Counted from the first letter of the stretch, positions 13,206-29,407 are shown. The stretch: DNA of 64,000 bases from Adineta steineri (GCA_905250115.1 CAJNOI010000072.1:62001-126000); one strand, 5' to 3'. The notes: generated from the sequence alone by a model not told the origin. A program made the numbers and translations.

Positions 13206-14357
13206 AGCTTTTTTCGTAAACTATGGTGAATCTCAGTAGTTAAAAATATACGAATATTTCCTTTTTTTTTTTTGTTATTGTTCTTTTATATGTGTCTAGT
13301 CGAATTAAAATTTTTGTTTTCTTGTTCATATAAAATAAGATTACTGTATGAATACATTCTTTAGATTATTGAATTGAACATTAAAGGAGAAATAGTTATG
13401 ATTATAAAATGGATGAGGGTTACAATAAACAGATGTATATGTGTTGATGATGGATTCGAAGATATATTAATACGAGAAAACCATGTATTGTTATGACAGA
13501 ACAGGAAAACAGAATTTTGTAAGTAGTATGATACATTATTGTATTTATAATTACCAATAGATAACGCGTCAGATACTATTTATTCTATTGGATATACGAA
13601 ATATGTTATTTACTCCGAGAAAATAATGATAAATGTTATTTTGTGAATATGATATCGAGTTTCTGATTTCATATTTCTATTTGTTGTATATGTACAAAAT
13701 TTTAATCAGAAAAGCATAATTTTTAAATATCATCTTATTGTTTTCATAGTAGATTATAAAATCCTTTTTTTCTCTATTTTAGATTAATATACGTCTACCA
13801 TTTATAATCATATATTCAACTACTAGTTGATCGTTTAACATTAATTCTTTATAGTTATAATATCTAGTTAATAAAAGAAATAATAGATTTATTGATTATA
13901 AACATCAGAGTATTATTTAACGATCGTCTATTCAATAGCATAAGTTAATATGAATACATACATAAATATAACCTTCTTATTCGTTTTGTTGAATTTTATT
14001 TTGCATTAGATCTATTCTTATAAAATGAGAGTACTATATTCGCATTGTGAGTACGCACCATCTGTTTCAATCTGGTCCTATGTATAAAAAATTTATTCAA
14101 GTAATAGAAACGTCCTTATGACTCCACTTTTTTTTGCAGAAGCAGAAGATTTAATTAAAAAACAATAAAATTATATTTTTGTATCTAATATCAACAATTA
14201 AACAACGGATTGTTGCATTATAAGCACAAAACAGACGATTATTTTTGTTTTATAATTATAGACATACTGTTTGAGATACAATACGTAATGTAGAATAAAT
14301 AATCGAATTGATTTCAGTTTTTTAGATTTTAAAAAAAAAACTAGTCAAATTCTTATC
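13206..14357. other. Intergenic, MGAT2 to ARD
   Basis: About 1.15 kb of AT-rich spacer between two genes in the same orientation. Contains poly-T and AATAAA-like strings near MGAT2 and no recognised element or coding frame. Confidence 0.5.
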
Positions 14358-15093
14358 ATGGTACGATTGATTTGATTATGAAAACTATTATAAAAAATAA
14401 CTAATTTTAGGTGCAAAGTTGGTATATGAATGATGGAACAGAACATTCACAAGATGAACATTTATTAGAAGAAATTGATACTACAACATTATGTGCTCGT
14501 ACAGGTGTTGAAATATGGTATTTTCATCCAGATCAAATTCTTGTTGAACATGAAAATTTATCATTAACTAAACTTAAACATGATCGAGGGTAAAATATTT
14601 TTATTAAATTTCTAAAATTAAACTATTTGTCTTCTTTCTAGATATACATATGAAGATGAAATTAAAATTGAATCATCAATGGAAAATTATGAAGAAAATT
14701 TAAAAATATTCTTTACTGAACACTTACATTCTGATGATGAAATTCGTCTTATACTTGAAGGTTCAGGTTTTTTCGATGTACGAGATTGTGATGATAAATG
14801 GATAAGAATTCACGTTTTTCCTGGAGATTTAATTATTTTACCTGCTGGTAATTTAATGTTACTTTTCGTTTTTTTATTAGAATTATTATTCTTATTTAGG
14901 TATATATCATCGATTTATACCTGACAAACAAAATTATATTCGTGCTCGACGTTTTTTTGTTGGTGAACCTGTTTGGACACCAATTAATCGACCTGATGGT
15001 GATAAACATCCATCTCGAAAGATTTATATTGAACATCGCTATCGTAATGGTAAAGTTAATACTGAAAAAAATCTTACCAATGCTGCCTCATAG
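14358..15093 (+). CDS. ADI1: Acireductone dioxygenase (methionine salvage)
   Basis: Four coding exons: 14358-14360, 14411-14589, 14642-14847, 14900-15093; 582 nt, 193 aa. Catalyses the Fe(II)-dependent oxidation of acireductone to the 2-keto acid precursor of methionine. Seen: cupin with metal ligands in [10 protein letters not shown] (His, His, Glu) and IYHRF (His), plus [26 protein letters not shown] and [13 protein letters not shown]. The second exon opens with V-Q-S-W-Y-M, and the family starts M-V-Q-x-W-Y-M. The only matching start is an ATG at 14358-14360 followed at once by a GTACG donor and closed by TTTTAG at 14410, a 50-nt intron. The first coding exon therefore holds just the start codon. 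The C-terminal tail (KHPSRKIY to LTNAAS) is about 14 residues longer than the human protein. Very sure of the enzyme, fairly sure of the start. Confidence 0.94.
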
Positions 15094-15343
15094 AAAAAAT
15101 ATTTATTTTTATTATTTTATCTTTTGTTGATTTTTATTCTATTTACAAAACTTATAAACTAGAAATGAATTGAAGTGACAAATAAAACGTGCATACAAAC
15201 GTCTAATTCTATTAATTTCTAAAATACTCTATAGTATTCCTAGTTCTTTGAAAGCTTTAGTTCATACATAAAAATACTTTTTATTTTATTTTAGATATCA
15301 ATATTTAAATATGAAAGAAAAATTTGGAATGAATCAATAAATG

Positions 15344-16401
15344 TTATGATTCTGGTAATACACCACAAATCATATTAGCAGGAACAGCTTTATCTAAAAA
15401 TAATAGATTAAATTTAATCAGAGACTATTCAATAAGATTACCTATTTGAAGTGGATAACTAAGTTTAAGTTCTTTCATAAACTGAGTAAAATCTTGACGA
15501 GATTTTGTTAAACGAGTATTATGACGTTTTTCTTCACCAACTGTTGATGTTGTTTGACCTAATAAACAAAATTCTTAATATTTGATAATTTCCATAGAAG
15601 ATATCTACCGGTATAATCATGTCCAGGATAAACAGTAAAATGATCAGGTAATGTAAATATATGTTGATGAATGGATGTATATAATGTATCTGCACTACCT
15701 TGCTGAAAATCAGTTCGTCCACAACCACGTATTAAAAGACAATCACCGGTAAATACACTACTACCATTATGCCAAACAAAACTCATACAACCTATTTATA
15801 AGATCTTTTTTTGTTAGAAAATTTTTTTTAAGGAAATTATACAAATTATATCTACCATTTGTATGTCCAGGTGTTGATCGACATTCAAGTATTAAACCTT
15901 GATTTTTATCTCCTATGACAATTTCATCACCATTTTCAATATATATATCCGCTTTAGCACCACTAGATTTACTTATAACACTTCGACATTCAGGTATTAA
16001 TGTTTTCAAGCGACCACTTCCAGTAATATGATCAGCATGAACATGTGTGTTAACTGAGAAGAAAAGGAACAATAATATACAACTAAGTAATCATATGCAT
16101 ACTTGCATATCGTAAATGTAAACCGAGTTGTTTGATAATTTGCACATCTCGTGCGACAGTAGTAATAACTGGATCAATAATCAAAGCATTTCGACTTTTC
16201 GCATCACCTATTATATATGTATAAGTTGATGTAGTCTGTTCAAATAACTGAATAAAATCAATTCATTGGAAAATAATTAGATAGACTCGTTTATCTTACT
16301 TGTCGAACAAATGAACCATTCGATAATGCTCGTTTAATTTCTATTGAAAGACAGCTGTTACTAGAAGTTCTAAGACAACGACTTAATGAATGTATGAACA
16401 T
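15344..16401 (-). CDS. ETHE1: Persulfide dioxygenase ETHE1
   Basis: Six exons: 16300-16401, 16103-16247, 15856-16053, 15609-15791, 15442-15558, 15344-15393; 795 nt, 264 aa. Mitochondrial metallo-beta-lactamase-fold enzyme oxidising glutathione persulfide to sulfite in sulfide catabolism. Seen: an Arg/Ser-rich N-terminus (res 1-34) that could be a mitochondrial presequence, [14 protein letters not shown], the metal-binding THVHADH motif (the HxHxDH motif), [14 protein letters not shown]-type STPGHTNG with the metal His, [19 protein letters not shown] with the metal Asp, YPGHDYTG with the last metal His, and C-terminal [10 protein letters not shown]. All ligands are present. Transcribed away from the unrecognised gene at 17066 across a shared 664-bp GC-rich region. 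Converges with ARD, whose stop is only 250 bases away. Confidence 0.96.
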
Positions 16402-16952
16402 CTGAAATAGTACATATATATATACATACATATGCATCAGCTGAATATTCGAAAATACTTTTTTCGTAAGGTTTTCATATTTATGTAATTTTTTATTCTT
16501 TCTGCGTGTTCTTCCTTTTTTTCCTCTCTCTCTCTCTTCTTTTTCATATTATTATTATCGTGAATGCATTCGTTGACCTCACATAGACACGCTCTTGTCC
16601 TAACTCGATCAATACAAAGGAGACCTACTACTACTACTACTATTCGCAAATGTGCGCGTTTGCGCACATCACGTAGACACACTCGTTTCTTGCCGACTAT
16701 AACCAAAAGCGAGTAATAGACAGAGAACAAACGAACACGATCGACTTGCGCCAGTTATCGTCGCTAACGCTGCCGAGTAATGAAGAAAAAAGAGACAGAC
16801 ACACAAACGCACAGCACCAACCGACAACGAGCGAACGAGCCGTCGCTGCAGTGCCGACTCGTCGGTTGTCGTCGTCGTGTTTCATTCAGTCCGTCATCAT
16901 TCATTTTTCTTCTTTCCCTCTTTCCCCTCTTCCACGGAGCGCAAGCGAGCGA

Positions 16953-16984
<32 letters not shown>

Positions 16985-17065
16985 GGCGTTTGTGCGTCTA
17001 TCGTCTGTCTTTCGTCGTCAACTGCATCGAACTCTTACTCGCATAATACACGTGCAAAAATTAGA
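16402..17065. promoter_or_regulatory. GC-rich divergent promoter with CA microsatellite
   Basis: The 664-bp space between two divergent start codons. From about 16560 to 17045 it is much richer in G+C than the rest of the window, with many CG dinucleotides. A perfect CA dinucleotide tract lies at about 16953-16980 and a TC-rich tract at 16521-16540. Several short ORFs here have low-complexity translations and are not genes. Probably drives both ETHE1 and the + strand gene; this is inferred from layout. Confidence 0.6.
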
Positions 17066-18515
17066 ATGGCCGCTACATCAAATACTAATATGTCAACTAA
17101 AGTCATTCGTATACAAGATGATGAAAAAGTATTATTATTTCAATTACGTGAAATTTATGGTTAATTAACTTTTTTATTGTCTGAAATAATTCAATTTTCT
17201 TTATTCTATTTCATCTATTTAGGTAATGATTATAAAAAGTATGGTGAATATATCAAACGAGAATCAAATGTACCATTAACAATAAAAAAAATTTATAAAT
17301 TATTAGACGAACGTAAAGCTTATCGACGTATTTCAGATTATTTTCATCGTGAACGGTAAATATAAATAGATATACTACTTAATCAAAAATATTGATTTTT
17401 ATAAATAAAGAAAACTTTACTTTCGTTATGTGTATGTCAACGGAAATGATAGGTGATCGGAAGGAAATTATTTCTCGTACTTGAACTTTCTATAAGCATA
17501 CAAAGGTGTAATGCATCCGAGTGGAGTGACGCTTATTTAAATTCTGAAATAATCAGATGTTTATAGTGATTACTGATGCTGTTTTCCTTTCGAAAAAATG
17601 ATAAAGTAGATTTTCTGTTGTTGTTGTTTTCTTCTACTAAAACTTGAGCATATAAGAAAACATTGATTTTCAACTAATTCTAGTGCAGCGAAAAAAGCAA
17701 AAGATCCTCGTTTAAATGGTATTAATGGATCTTATACTCGTTCGTCAACACGTGGTATTACTCAAGTACCGGAACAAATATCTTCACTCAATATTGATCA
17801 TGAAATGGATGATGATGATGAAATAAACAACAATGATGATGAAGATAATCACACAGGTACGGATAATGATCAACAACAACCATCAAGTCCAACAATAACA
17901 AACGGAAGTGATGAAAATAATGAAATAAATCATATAATGCATGATGATGATGATCAACAACAAAGTCGACATGCACCAATAATTACTTCAACTCATCAAC
18001 GAAAACGAATATTACCATTGACAAATCATCGACGTCCAATGCCTTCATCTACAATGAATGGAAAATCTGATTTATTTTCTGTACGTGCACATTTAGAAAA
18101 AGGTTAGATTTAAATTTGATATTTTCTACTTAAAAATTTCTTTCTTTCTTTAGCTTTACATGAACTTGATCGTGCTCTTATATCAAAAGATGAATATAAT
18201 AATGATGATGAACAACATCAGTCTCTTCTAACAAGAAATCATTTATTAACAAATGGTCATCGTCATTCAAAACTAGATGATATTGTACGTTCCTTATCAA
18301 ATGTTGTTAATCAACAACAAGAAAATGCTCGATTAATTATTGATGAATCATCCGTTTTATTAGTTGATGATGAACAAAAAGGTGATCAACATTCAGTAAG
18401 ATTATCATCAACAACGCAAGAATCGATTAAAAGTGTTCTTGAACGATTGAATGCTCTTGTCGATCGGGGTAATTCAATTTATGATCGAGTAGAAAGTATT
18501 CTATCTGAACTTTGA
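17066..18515 (+). CDS. Unrecognised acidic, coiled-coil-like protein
   Basis: Four exons: 17066-17159, 17223-17355, 17684-18102, 18154-18515; 1008 nt, 335 aa. Not recognised. Seen: N-terminal ~75 residues that look folded (VIRIQDDEKVLLFQLREIYG, KYGEYIKRESNVPLTIKKIY, KAYRRISDYFHRER), then a basic patch AAKKAKDPR, a long Asp/Asn/Gln-rich disordered stretch (MDDDDEINNNDDEDN), a basic QRKRILPL segment, and a C-terminal part rich in heptad-like leucines (LEKALHELDRALI, LDDIVRSLSNVVNQQ, IKSVLERLNALVDRG, VESILSEL) that could be a coiled coil. No signal peptide or membrane helix. Basic and acidic tracts suggest a nuclear protein (inference). Introns 1 and 3 use GGTTA donors, weaker than usual, but frame continuity supports both. 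Confidence 0.75.
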
Positions 18516-20275
18516 CATGTCCTTCTGTTTTTTTCTTCTTCTTTCAATGTGTTTTTACATATATATATTTATATATATATGATGAGAGAATTGTATATAG
18601 AAATCGAAACTAATATTTGTTTAGTTTCTTGTGTTTGTTTTTGTCATATAAAACAACAAGATCAGTTTAGGAAAAAGAAAATAGAATCTTAATGGATCTA
18701 TATCAAAATATTTTCGATCGTATTTTAAAAATATGAATAAAGGTTTTTTTAGAAATGTTATAATGAATAAATTTCAACTGCGATGATTTTTAGTAATATA
18801 ATGATATTCGATTATTTATATATGTAACTGATTGAATAACATTTCGAATATTGCCAATAGCATTACTTAGTTAGAAATGAAAACTCAATATTAATTTCTA
18901 AGAAGAAAAATGTAATAATATCTGACAGATTAAAACTTAATAATTACATGTATTCATATAGAGATAAATGAGAAAATTTGATTGATGGTTGATATCTAAT
19001 TTGAAATTTGATCTTATTCTCGTTTGTAAAATAAGTAAAGTATTTATCATATACTACCACCACCACCATCAGACATGATATAAATATTTTGTTTCCTTAA
19101 GTATCGTGTTCGGAGAAAGGCTATCAAATAAACTATTTTATTGTGTAAGTATATGTCAATCTAAGTGATACTTAAATCGATTTCCTATTTAGTTTATACA
19201 TATAAGAAGAAATAGGATGTAAACGAACCATTCTCCGAGAAGAAGAAAAAATTCAATCGAAAATGTTAGAAAATAACAAGAATATAGTTGTCATAGAATG
19301 ACATTAAACAGATACATACACATAGTTTATGTGAGTATAGAAAATTTTGGTAAAAGAAACTTCATAAATATTGATTAACTTGTGATCTATACGATACTTC
19401 GTTAAATACAGATTAAAGTTTATTATAATGTAAATACTAAAATTGTATTCTATATTAATTATACATGTTTCCTAAACAAAGTCACTTTTGCTCATTATAA
19501 TTGGGAGTGTTTGAAATTAATGTGGTATTGCTATCGGAATTTTAATAAACGGACCGAGGGATGTACGCCTATGGAAAAAGCAGGATATTTCTTATGTCTA
19601 TTTTTGAAGACAAAATTTAGCGACTTAGCCAAAGTATGATTTTTTTTTATATTTTTGCTGGACTAGTACTTTGAGGAGTGCTTTACTTTCTTCATTGAGT
19701 TATGGCCGTTTTATTCGGACGAACACGTACAATTGATTTTATACTAATGGCAAGAAAAAAACATTTAAGCTATCTGTAGCAAGTATGCTGACCAATTCAA
19801 CAGCGGCTACTTCTAGTTTAGAAAGTATTTTCAAAGGAGTTAATACGATGTTTATCAATATTATTGGATGGAATAACTAAGGCTTTTCTTTTACTTTCGG
19901 CTAAATCAATAATATGAAATATCAATTAGTTAATCACTTGTAAGAGCTCATAATGTAAATTTGAATAACCCTTTAATGGGCGGTGTGACATATATGTACT
20001 ATTTTTTTTTTCGATCATAGGGTTACGGTGAAGTAAGAATAATTATTCTGATATAAAATACTATGATACTGCATAGATTGAGTATGTCTATGAGAGGGTG
20101 AGTGTCGGTGTGACTGTACATAACATGGCAAAACCTACAGCCACAGTCACANNNNNNNNNNNNNNNNNNNNNNNNNNNNNNNNNNNNNNNNNNNNNNNNN
20201 NNNNNNNNNNNNNNNNNNNNNNNNNNNNNNNNNNNNNNNNNNNNNNNNNNNTGTATATTTTATTTTCAATATCAA
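18516..20275. other. Intergenic with possible relic and an assembly gap
   Basis: Convergent spacer between the + strand gene ending at 18515 and TSPO. 19500-19900 differs from its surroundings: it is less AT-rich, and ATG frames at 19518-19637 (39 codons) and 19702-19779 encode short peptides with ordinary amino-acid mixtures. I cannot match them to a family; a decayed mobile element or gene is possible. Perfect inverted repeats TGTGACTGT (20110-20118) and ACAGTCACA (20143-20151) lie directly before the gap at 20152-20251. Confidence 0.4.
20152..20251. other. Assembly gap (100 N)
   Basis: Exactly 100 unknown bases, typical of a scaffolding gap of unknown size. It begins right after an inverted repeat and ends 24 bases before the TSPO stop codon, so the 3'UTR of that gene lies in the gap. 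Confidence 0.98.
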
Positions 20276-20864
20276 TTAAATTTTTTTCTTGTCTTTATTT
20301 CGTTGCCAAATTGAATATGTTAATGTCGTCGCTAATGTTACCCAGCCAAAATAAGGTATTAGAAGATAGGAAGCTGTTCGATTAATTGGATAAAATGCGC
20401 CGATACATAAGCCAATATTCGCTAATAGTAAAGTAATTTCAGCACATGCCTAAGAAAAATATAAAAATATTTTTTTTCTGTAAATATAATTTCAAACTTA
20501 CAAGTCCTAATTTATGATAACCAAAAAAAATTGGTGTCCATAACCAATTTAACATCAGTTGTGAACCGTAAAGCATTAGAGCACGATCACGACTTTCACC
20601 AAAACCATCTCGATATATAAGGTATGAAGCATAACCCATCATTGTATATAATGTTGTCCAAACAGGACCAAAAGCCCAGTTTGGTGGTCTCCATGGTGGT
20701 CGATCAAGAGTTTCATACCTAAAATAACAAAAATTATACAATTTTAAATATGTCCTTTTTGATATATACCATTGTTTTATATTTTTTCGTGTAAGTAATC
20801 CACCAATAATACCACCTACATGTGGCAGAAGTGTTAAACCAATTGCAGCCTTCGATAAACTCAT
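20276..20864 (-). CDS. TSPO: Translocator protein TSPO, paralogue A
   Basis: Three exons: 20770-20864, 20502-20718, 20276-20449; 486 nt, 161 aa, close to the family length of about 169. Mitochondrial outer-membrane five-helix protein binding cholesterol and porphyrins. Seen: helix 1 around GLTLLPHVGGIIGGLL; loop WYETLDRPPWRPPNWAFGPVW with the family's W-x-P-P-N...FGPVWT block; YTMMGYASYLIYRDG; LMLNWLWTPIFFGYHKLGL; and a last helix ending in SIWQRNKDK. The next gene upstream on the same strand is a second TSPO, only 88 bases from this start, so they are tandem duplicates. The first intron interrupts the Trp codon of WYE. Confidence 0.94.
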
Positions 20865-20951
20865 TAAAAATATCTAGAAGCGAGATTATAGTTAATCAGT
20901 GTATGTTCACAGAAGCAAAAGCAAAAGCAAAAAACGAAAAAGAAAATAATT

Positions 20952-21630
20952 CTATTGTTCATATGGATCTACTGCTGGACGTGGACGGCGCGGCGGTGGT
21001 TGAGCATATGGTGAATTAAGTTGCCATATTGACATATTCAATGCTGAAGCTAAATTTATAAAAATTTATTTAAAAAAAAATAATACAAAAATATTTTTAC
21101 CATATCCAACCCAAATAAGATAAGGTAATAGAAGCGTTCCAGCATAAGAATTAATATGCCAAAATTGTAAAACACAAATAAAAATATTGATAAATAAAGC
21201 AAGTATGATGACGAGTGCCTAGAAATATCTCCAATAAAAAAATAAATTTCTATTCTTTGTAACTTACACCTCCTATTTGATGAAAAACGAAAAATACTGG
21301 TGACCATATCCAATTAAGAAATAATTGTATGAAATAAAATACTAATGTAAGTGTTTTTACTGATCCTTCACCATCACGAACAATTAAATACGAAGCAATA
21401 CCCATAAGAAGATAGACTATTGTCCAAATTGGACCAAAAATTGCATTCGGTGGACACCAAGATGGTTTTAAAAGTCTCTATTAAAGAAAAATTCATGAGT
21501 ATCAGACATTGATATTTGTTCATCAACTTGCCTCATACCAAGTTTTGATTTGTTTTGCTATTATAAGTCCATTTATAATACCACCAATCTGTGGTAATAA
21601 TACCCAACCTGTTATTGATACCCAATTCAT
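20952..21630 (-). CDS. TSPO: Translocator protein TSPO, paralogue B
   Basis: Four exons: 21532-21630, 21268-21477, 21101-21218, 20952-21049; 525 nt, 174 aa. Same fold as its neighbour: WVLLPQIGGIINGLI helix, WYERLLKPSWCPPNAIFGPIW loop, YLLMGIASYLIVRDGEG, LFLNWIWSPVFFVFHQIGG, LLLPYLIWVGYA and NMSIWQLN. It has an extra proline/arginine tail (PPPRRPRP to DPYEQ) absent from paralogue A, and an extra intron. Intron 1 starts with GC rather than GT (GAG then GCAAGT) and ends TTTAATAG; the reading frame only works with that donor. The two copies are clearly diverged, so the duplication is not recent. Confidence 0.93.
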
Positions 21631-22241
21631 ATTAATCTAAGCAAAAGAAATTTGTTCATTCTCATTTGTTTCTTTGGAAATTATTATCTCAATGTTGACC
21701 CTTCAAACTATAGTAGTTTACTTAAATCAAACAAACAAAATTAAATTTCTTCTTCATCATCAATGTTCTTTCAGTTGCCTGTATATATATATAAGCAGTC
21801 AAAAACAACAAAAATAATGACAAAACACACCGAGTAACAAGAATAGTTATATACTTTTACATAAGAAAGAGGAAAGATACAGTAAAAGTAAAAGATAACA
21901 TACGTACTCAATGACATAACGGACATCTATAGCATAGAAAAAAAAATGACATCATCATAATAAATCGTATGAAGAAAACAGAAGAAAAAAAAATAAATTA
22001 ATAGATAAATAACAGCAACTATTGAAGTACAGATGAATATATATATATATATTTAATTATTTTTCACTGTACATATATTATTAAAGAAAGTTAAGTCTTG
22101 GACATGGTTTTTTTGTTTTGTTTTATTTTATACAAAGGATATCTAATAGAAAACAAGCAAATAGTGAGATTTGGAAAGAACAAAAGCTTGCAACTATGAT
22201 TTATATATATATATAGTTGGGTATTATGAAAAGGTTATAGA
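21631..22241. other. Intergenic, TSPO-B to NEDD4
   Basis: AT-rich spacer of 611 bases between two minus-strand genes. Contains several TATATATA runs (near 21782, 22036 and 22202). No gene or larger repeat seen. Confidence 0.5.
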
Positions 22242-26341
<4,100 letters not shown>

Positions 26342-27638
26342 TTGAATACAAAATAAAATATGTATATGAATGTACTAGAAACTACAAAAAAGAAATGTGA
26401 CTATATATCATTTGATTGTCTTTATTAGTCATCATTCGAGAACAGCTCGTCAATAATAAGGAAAAAGGAAAAGAAAAAAAAAATAATATCATAACATACA
26501 TTAACGCCACCAATAAGAAGTGAAATCGAACGACACACAAACAAGATCTGTCAACTGCTGTCGGCATCAACATGAACGATGAAGACTCACATATTATATC
26601 AAAGTTAAATTTTTTTTCTTTTTCTTTTACTACTATTCCACTTTTTTAAAAACTTTTCGACCAATCAAAAAACAACATGTCAATAGTTGTCGCAAGTTAT
26701 CTGAGATACGTATATAACTATTTAGATATATCGAACAACTACTTTCATTCTTCTCCTTTATTTGAAAAGGAGAGGAATTAACGCTAATCACTATTCTAAT
26801 AAGAAAAGTTTATCATGTAAACAACAATTAAGCATGAATAGTCCCTTATGTCGCAAGCTAATGAATCCGAAAATGTAGAAAATATTTAGACAATCATATG
26901 TTTACGTGAAATGCGGTAGATACGACCGCAGACTTTCATCAAAATTCCAATGTCACACTTAGTAGCACTCATTAACATCTTATTCAAAACGACATATTAT
27001 CAACATTTCAATGCTTTAATTGATTCAACAACATCTCAGACACTTCAGATTCAAGTGACAATGATAGTATAACATATATTTTATCTAATGGAGAAAAAAA
27101 ATACTGATCAGATAACTTTACTAATAAGGTTCATATTTAGTACTCCTATTGAGTAATAAACCTACACGAAATTAAGATCAATAGCAATATAGTCTTATCC
27201 TTTCTCACTAGCTGAACAGTTAGGATTCGTCAAGATTGTTTACTACATATTAGAGTCCTATCTATATATCAAGAACTGATATAATCCGTAGGATTGTAAA
27301 AATTGATAATCTCATGATTAATCCTTTGCCTCCCAGCGACGTAAAAAAGAGTTTCGTATCGTATCGCTTAATAAAGACAAAAACTTTTGTCAACGGTTAA
27401 ATGACGAAATCTATGATCAAATTTTTAGAATTTACAGATTTAGATTCTATTTGAACAAATAAAATTCTTTCAACAGATGCTTTTTTGACTACAATCGTTC
27501 TGTCAGTGCTGAATATTAAGAATGCGTATAGAAAAATATGAAATTAACTGAAAGATTCGATTTATTTAAAATTATTATTGAACAACTTTGAGTATAGAAA
27601 AATAATATGAAAATTTATATTCTTTGTTTTAATAATGG
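26342..27638. other. Intergenic, NEDD4 promoter side
   Basis: About 1.3 kb between two minus-strand genes. The part next to the NEDD4 start (26342-26600) should hold its promoter and 5' leader. Open frames here are low-complexity. No repeat or RNA gene recognised. Confidence 0.5.
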
Positions 27639-29407
27639 TTATTTCAATGAAACACGTGCACCATGTGTTGTAGTAATTTGATTATCATCAAAAAAATTTG
27701 ATTTTATATTAGGTCTACTAAAAACTTCGACTTCATCATCATCGTTGATATCATGAAAAATATGATAACGTCCAGTTTCTTGTTTAAATACACCAGCTCT
27801 TATTCGTTTATTAAAGCCTAATATAAGTACAACAATAATAATAAATAAGCCAGTAATAATTGCAATAAATTTTATTCTATTCCACGATAAATTCATTTTA
27901 GATTTTTTATGGTTCTGATGATGATGATGAGATGCTGTCAGATTATCAGTACTAGTATTGCGAATATTTAATGTAGATACAGGAGTAGTTGTCTGAATTT
28001 TAGTTGTATTTTTAGATTCATTTAATATTTTCATTGAATTTTTTGATGTATAAATATATGGATGTTCTTTTGTTGGACATTTTAATGATTCATTCATCAT
28101 ATACCATGACGATTGTTTATTACCAACAGGTTCAAACATATTATTCCAAAGTGAAAGTGCAACTTGGGCATGACCTTTACCACTAAAATGAAAACAATCT
28201 GGTGCAAAATAGCTAAAATCAGTTTCGTTATCATCATTCTCCGGTAATTTTGTTTCAGCCATAAATGGTTGTATAACAACAGTAAAATCATCACGTTGAT
28301 CATATCGTCCAGTATTAATTAAGTCTAAAAGTGCCTGTTGATATTTCGGAATATAATCATCCAATATATTTGCTTGTTCAGTTGTTGGAAAAGCAGCACA
28401 TGGACATGTTTTATTATAAAGTATTTGACATGCATAATTACCATTATAGAGTTCTTTAGCATGACGTATATCAAAAGGAAGAACGAGATTAACAAGTGTA
28501 CGTGGTATCGGAGCTTGATATAATTTATCTAATGCTTCACGAACATTGAACATATATTGTTCTGGTGTATATTTAGTTAAACTTGAGTCTGTACAAAAAT
28601 TGCACAAGTCATTTGTCTAAAAAAGATTTGTTTAATATTTTAGAGATTTTAGAAATTGACTTACACCAATAAAAATTGTAATCATTTTCCAATCATTATT
28701 CCAATCACATACGTTTTCATTCTTTATTCGATCAATTAGAAGTTCTGCTTGATAAAGAAGATCGACTGAATGATCGCTCGATTTAGCTAAACAAAAAAAA
28801 TATATACTATAGACTATTTTTTAGATTTTTACATACCAACATTAAGTTGATTGTTTGTAATAGTTTGATTATCAGAAGATATAATAGATAATTTAGTAGA
28901 AAAACCTTTTAATTTCGAATTATATTCTAATAAAATGTTAGGTATAGATAAAAATTTTGAATATGTGTAATCTCCTCCAATAGACCAAGATATACCTAAA
29001 CAAATAAATTATGAAATAGAATAAATTAATTTTAATTTATTATTAATACCTCGATATTCGGATAATAAATCAATGGGAGTAATAGCATGCGCACTTAAAC
29101 CAGTTGTAAAACTATCACCCATAGCGCCAACACATTTTATATCACTTGGTCGAAGCATATGTACCGATGTAAGAATATTATACTTATTAGAAGAGTTTTC
29201 AATAGAACATGGAAATTGCTCATGAAAATTCCCATAGAGATAATCCGATTGAGAAAAAAGTTTTAATGACCATTTCGTATATTCTTCAAGAAATTTTTCA
29301 TTATGACTAAGTTCTTCAATATAATCTGTATAATTCTCGATATTAACAGCAAGATTCTTGTTGAGAAGTAATATAAATAAAAAGATAGTAATACTAAAGA
29401 AGGTCAT
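27639..29407 (-). CDS. Phospholipase B1-like SGNH hydrolase, membrane anchored
   Basis: Four exons: 29050-29407, 28837-28995, 28665-28786, 27639-28616; 1617 nt, 538 aa. Seen: signal peptide (res 1-20, FFSITIFLFILLL), then CVGAMGDSFTTGL with the nucleophile Ser in GDS, ISWSIGGD with the oxyanion Gly, IFIGTNDLCNFC with the catalytic Asn in GTND, LVLPFDIRH, CPCAAFP, and the Asp/His pair in APDCFHFSGKGH. After the catalytic domain come a Thr/Ser/Asn linker, a His-rich stretch, one transmembrane helix (FIAIITGLFIIIVVLILGF) and a cytosolic tail. PLB1 hydrolyses acyl esters of phospholipids and neutral lipids at the cell surface. Vertebrate PLB1 has four tandem catalytic repeats; this protein has one. 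The ATG at 29407 is used; the frame open further upstream has no earlier ATG. Confidence 0.9.

Noticed and set aside
16437-17168. Overlapping frames on both strands in the ETHE1 promoter
   Set aside because: Their translations come from CA, TC and CG-rich tracts (HTHTHT, CVCVCV). The one that enters the real gene does so in the wrong frame.
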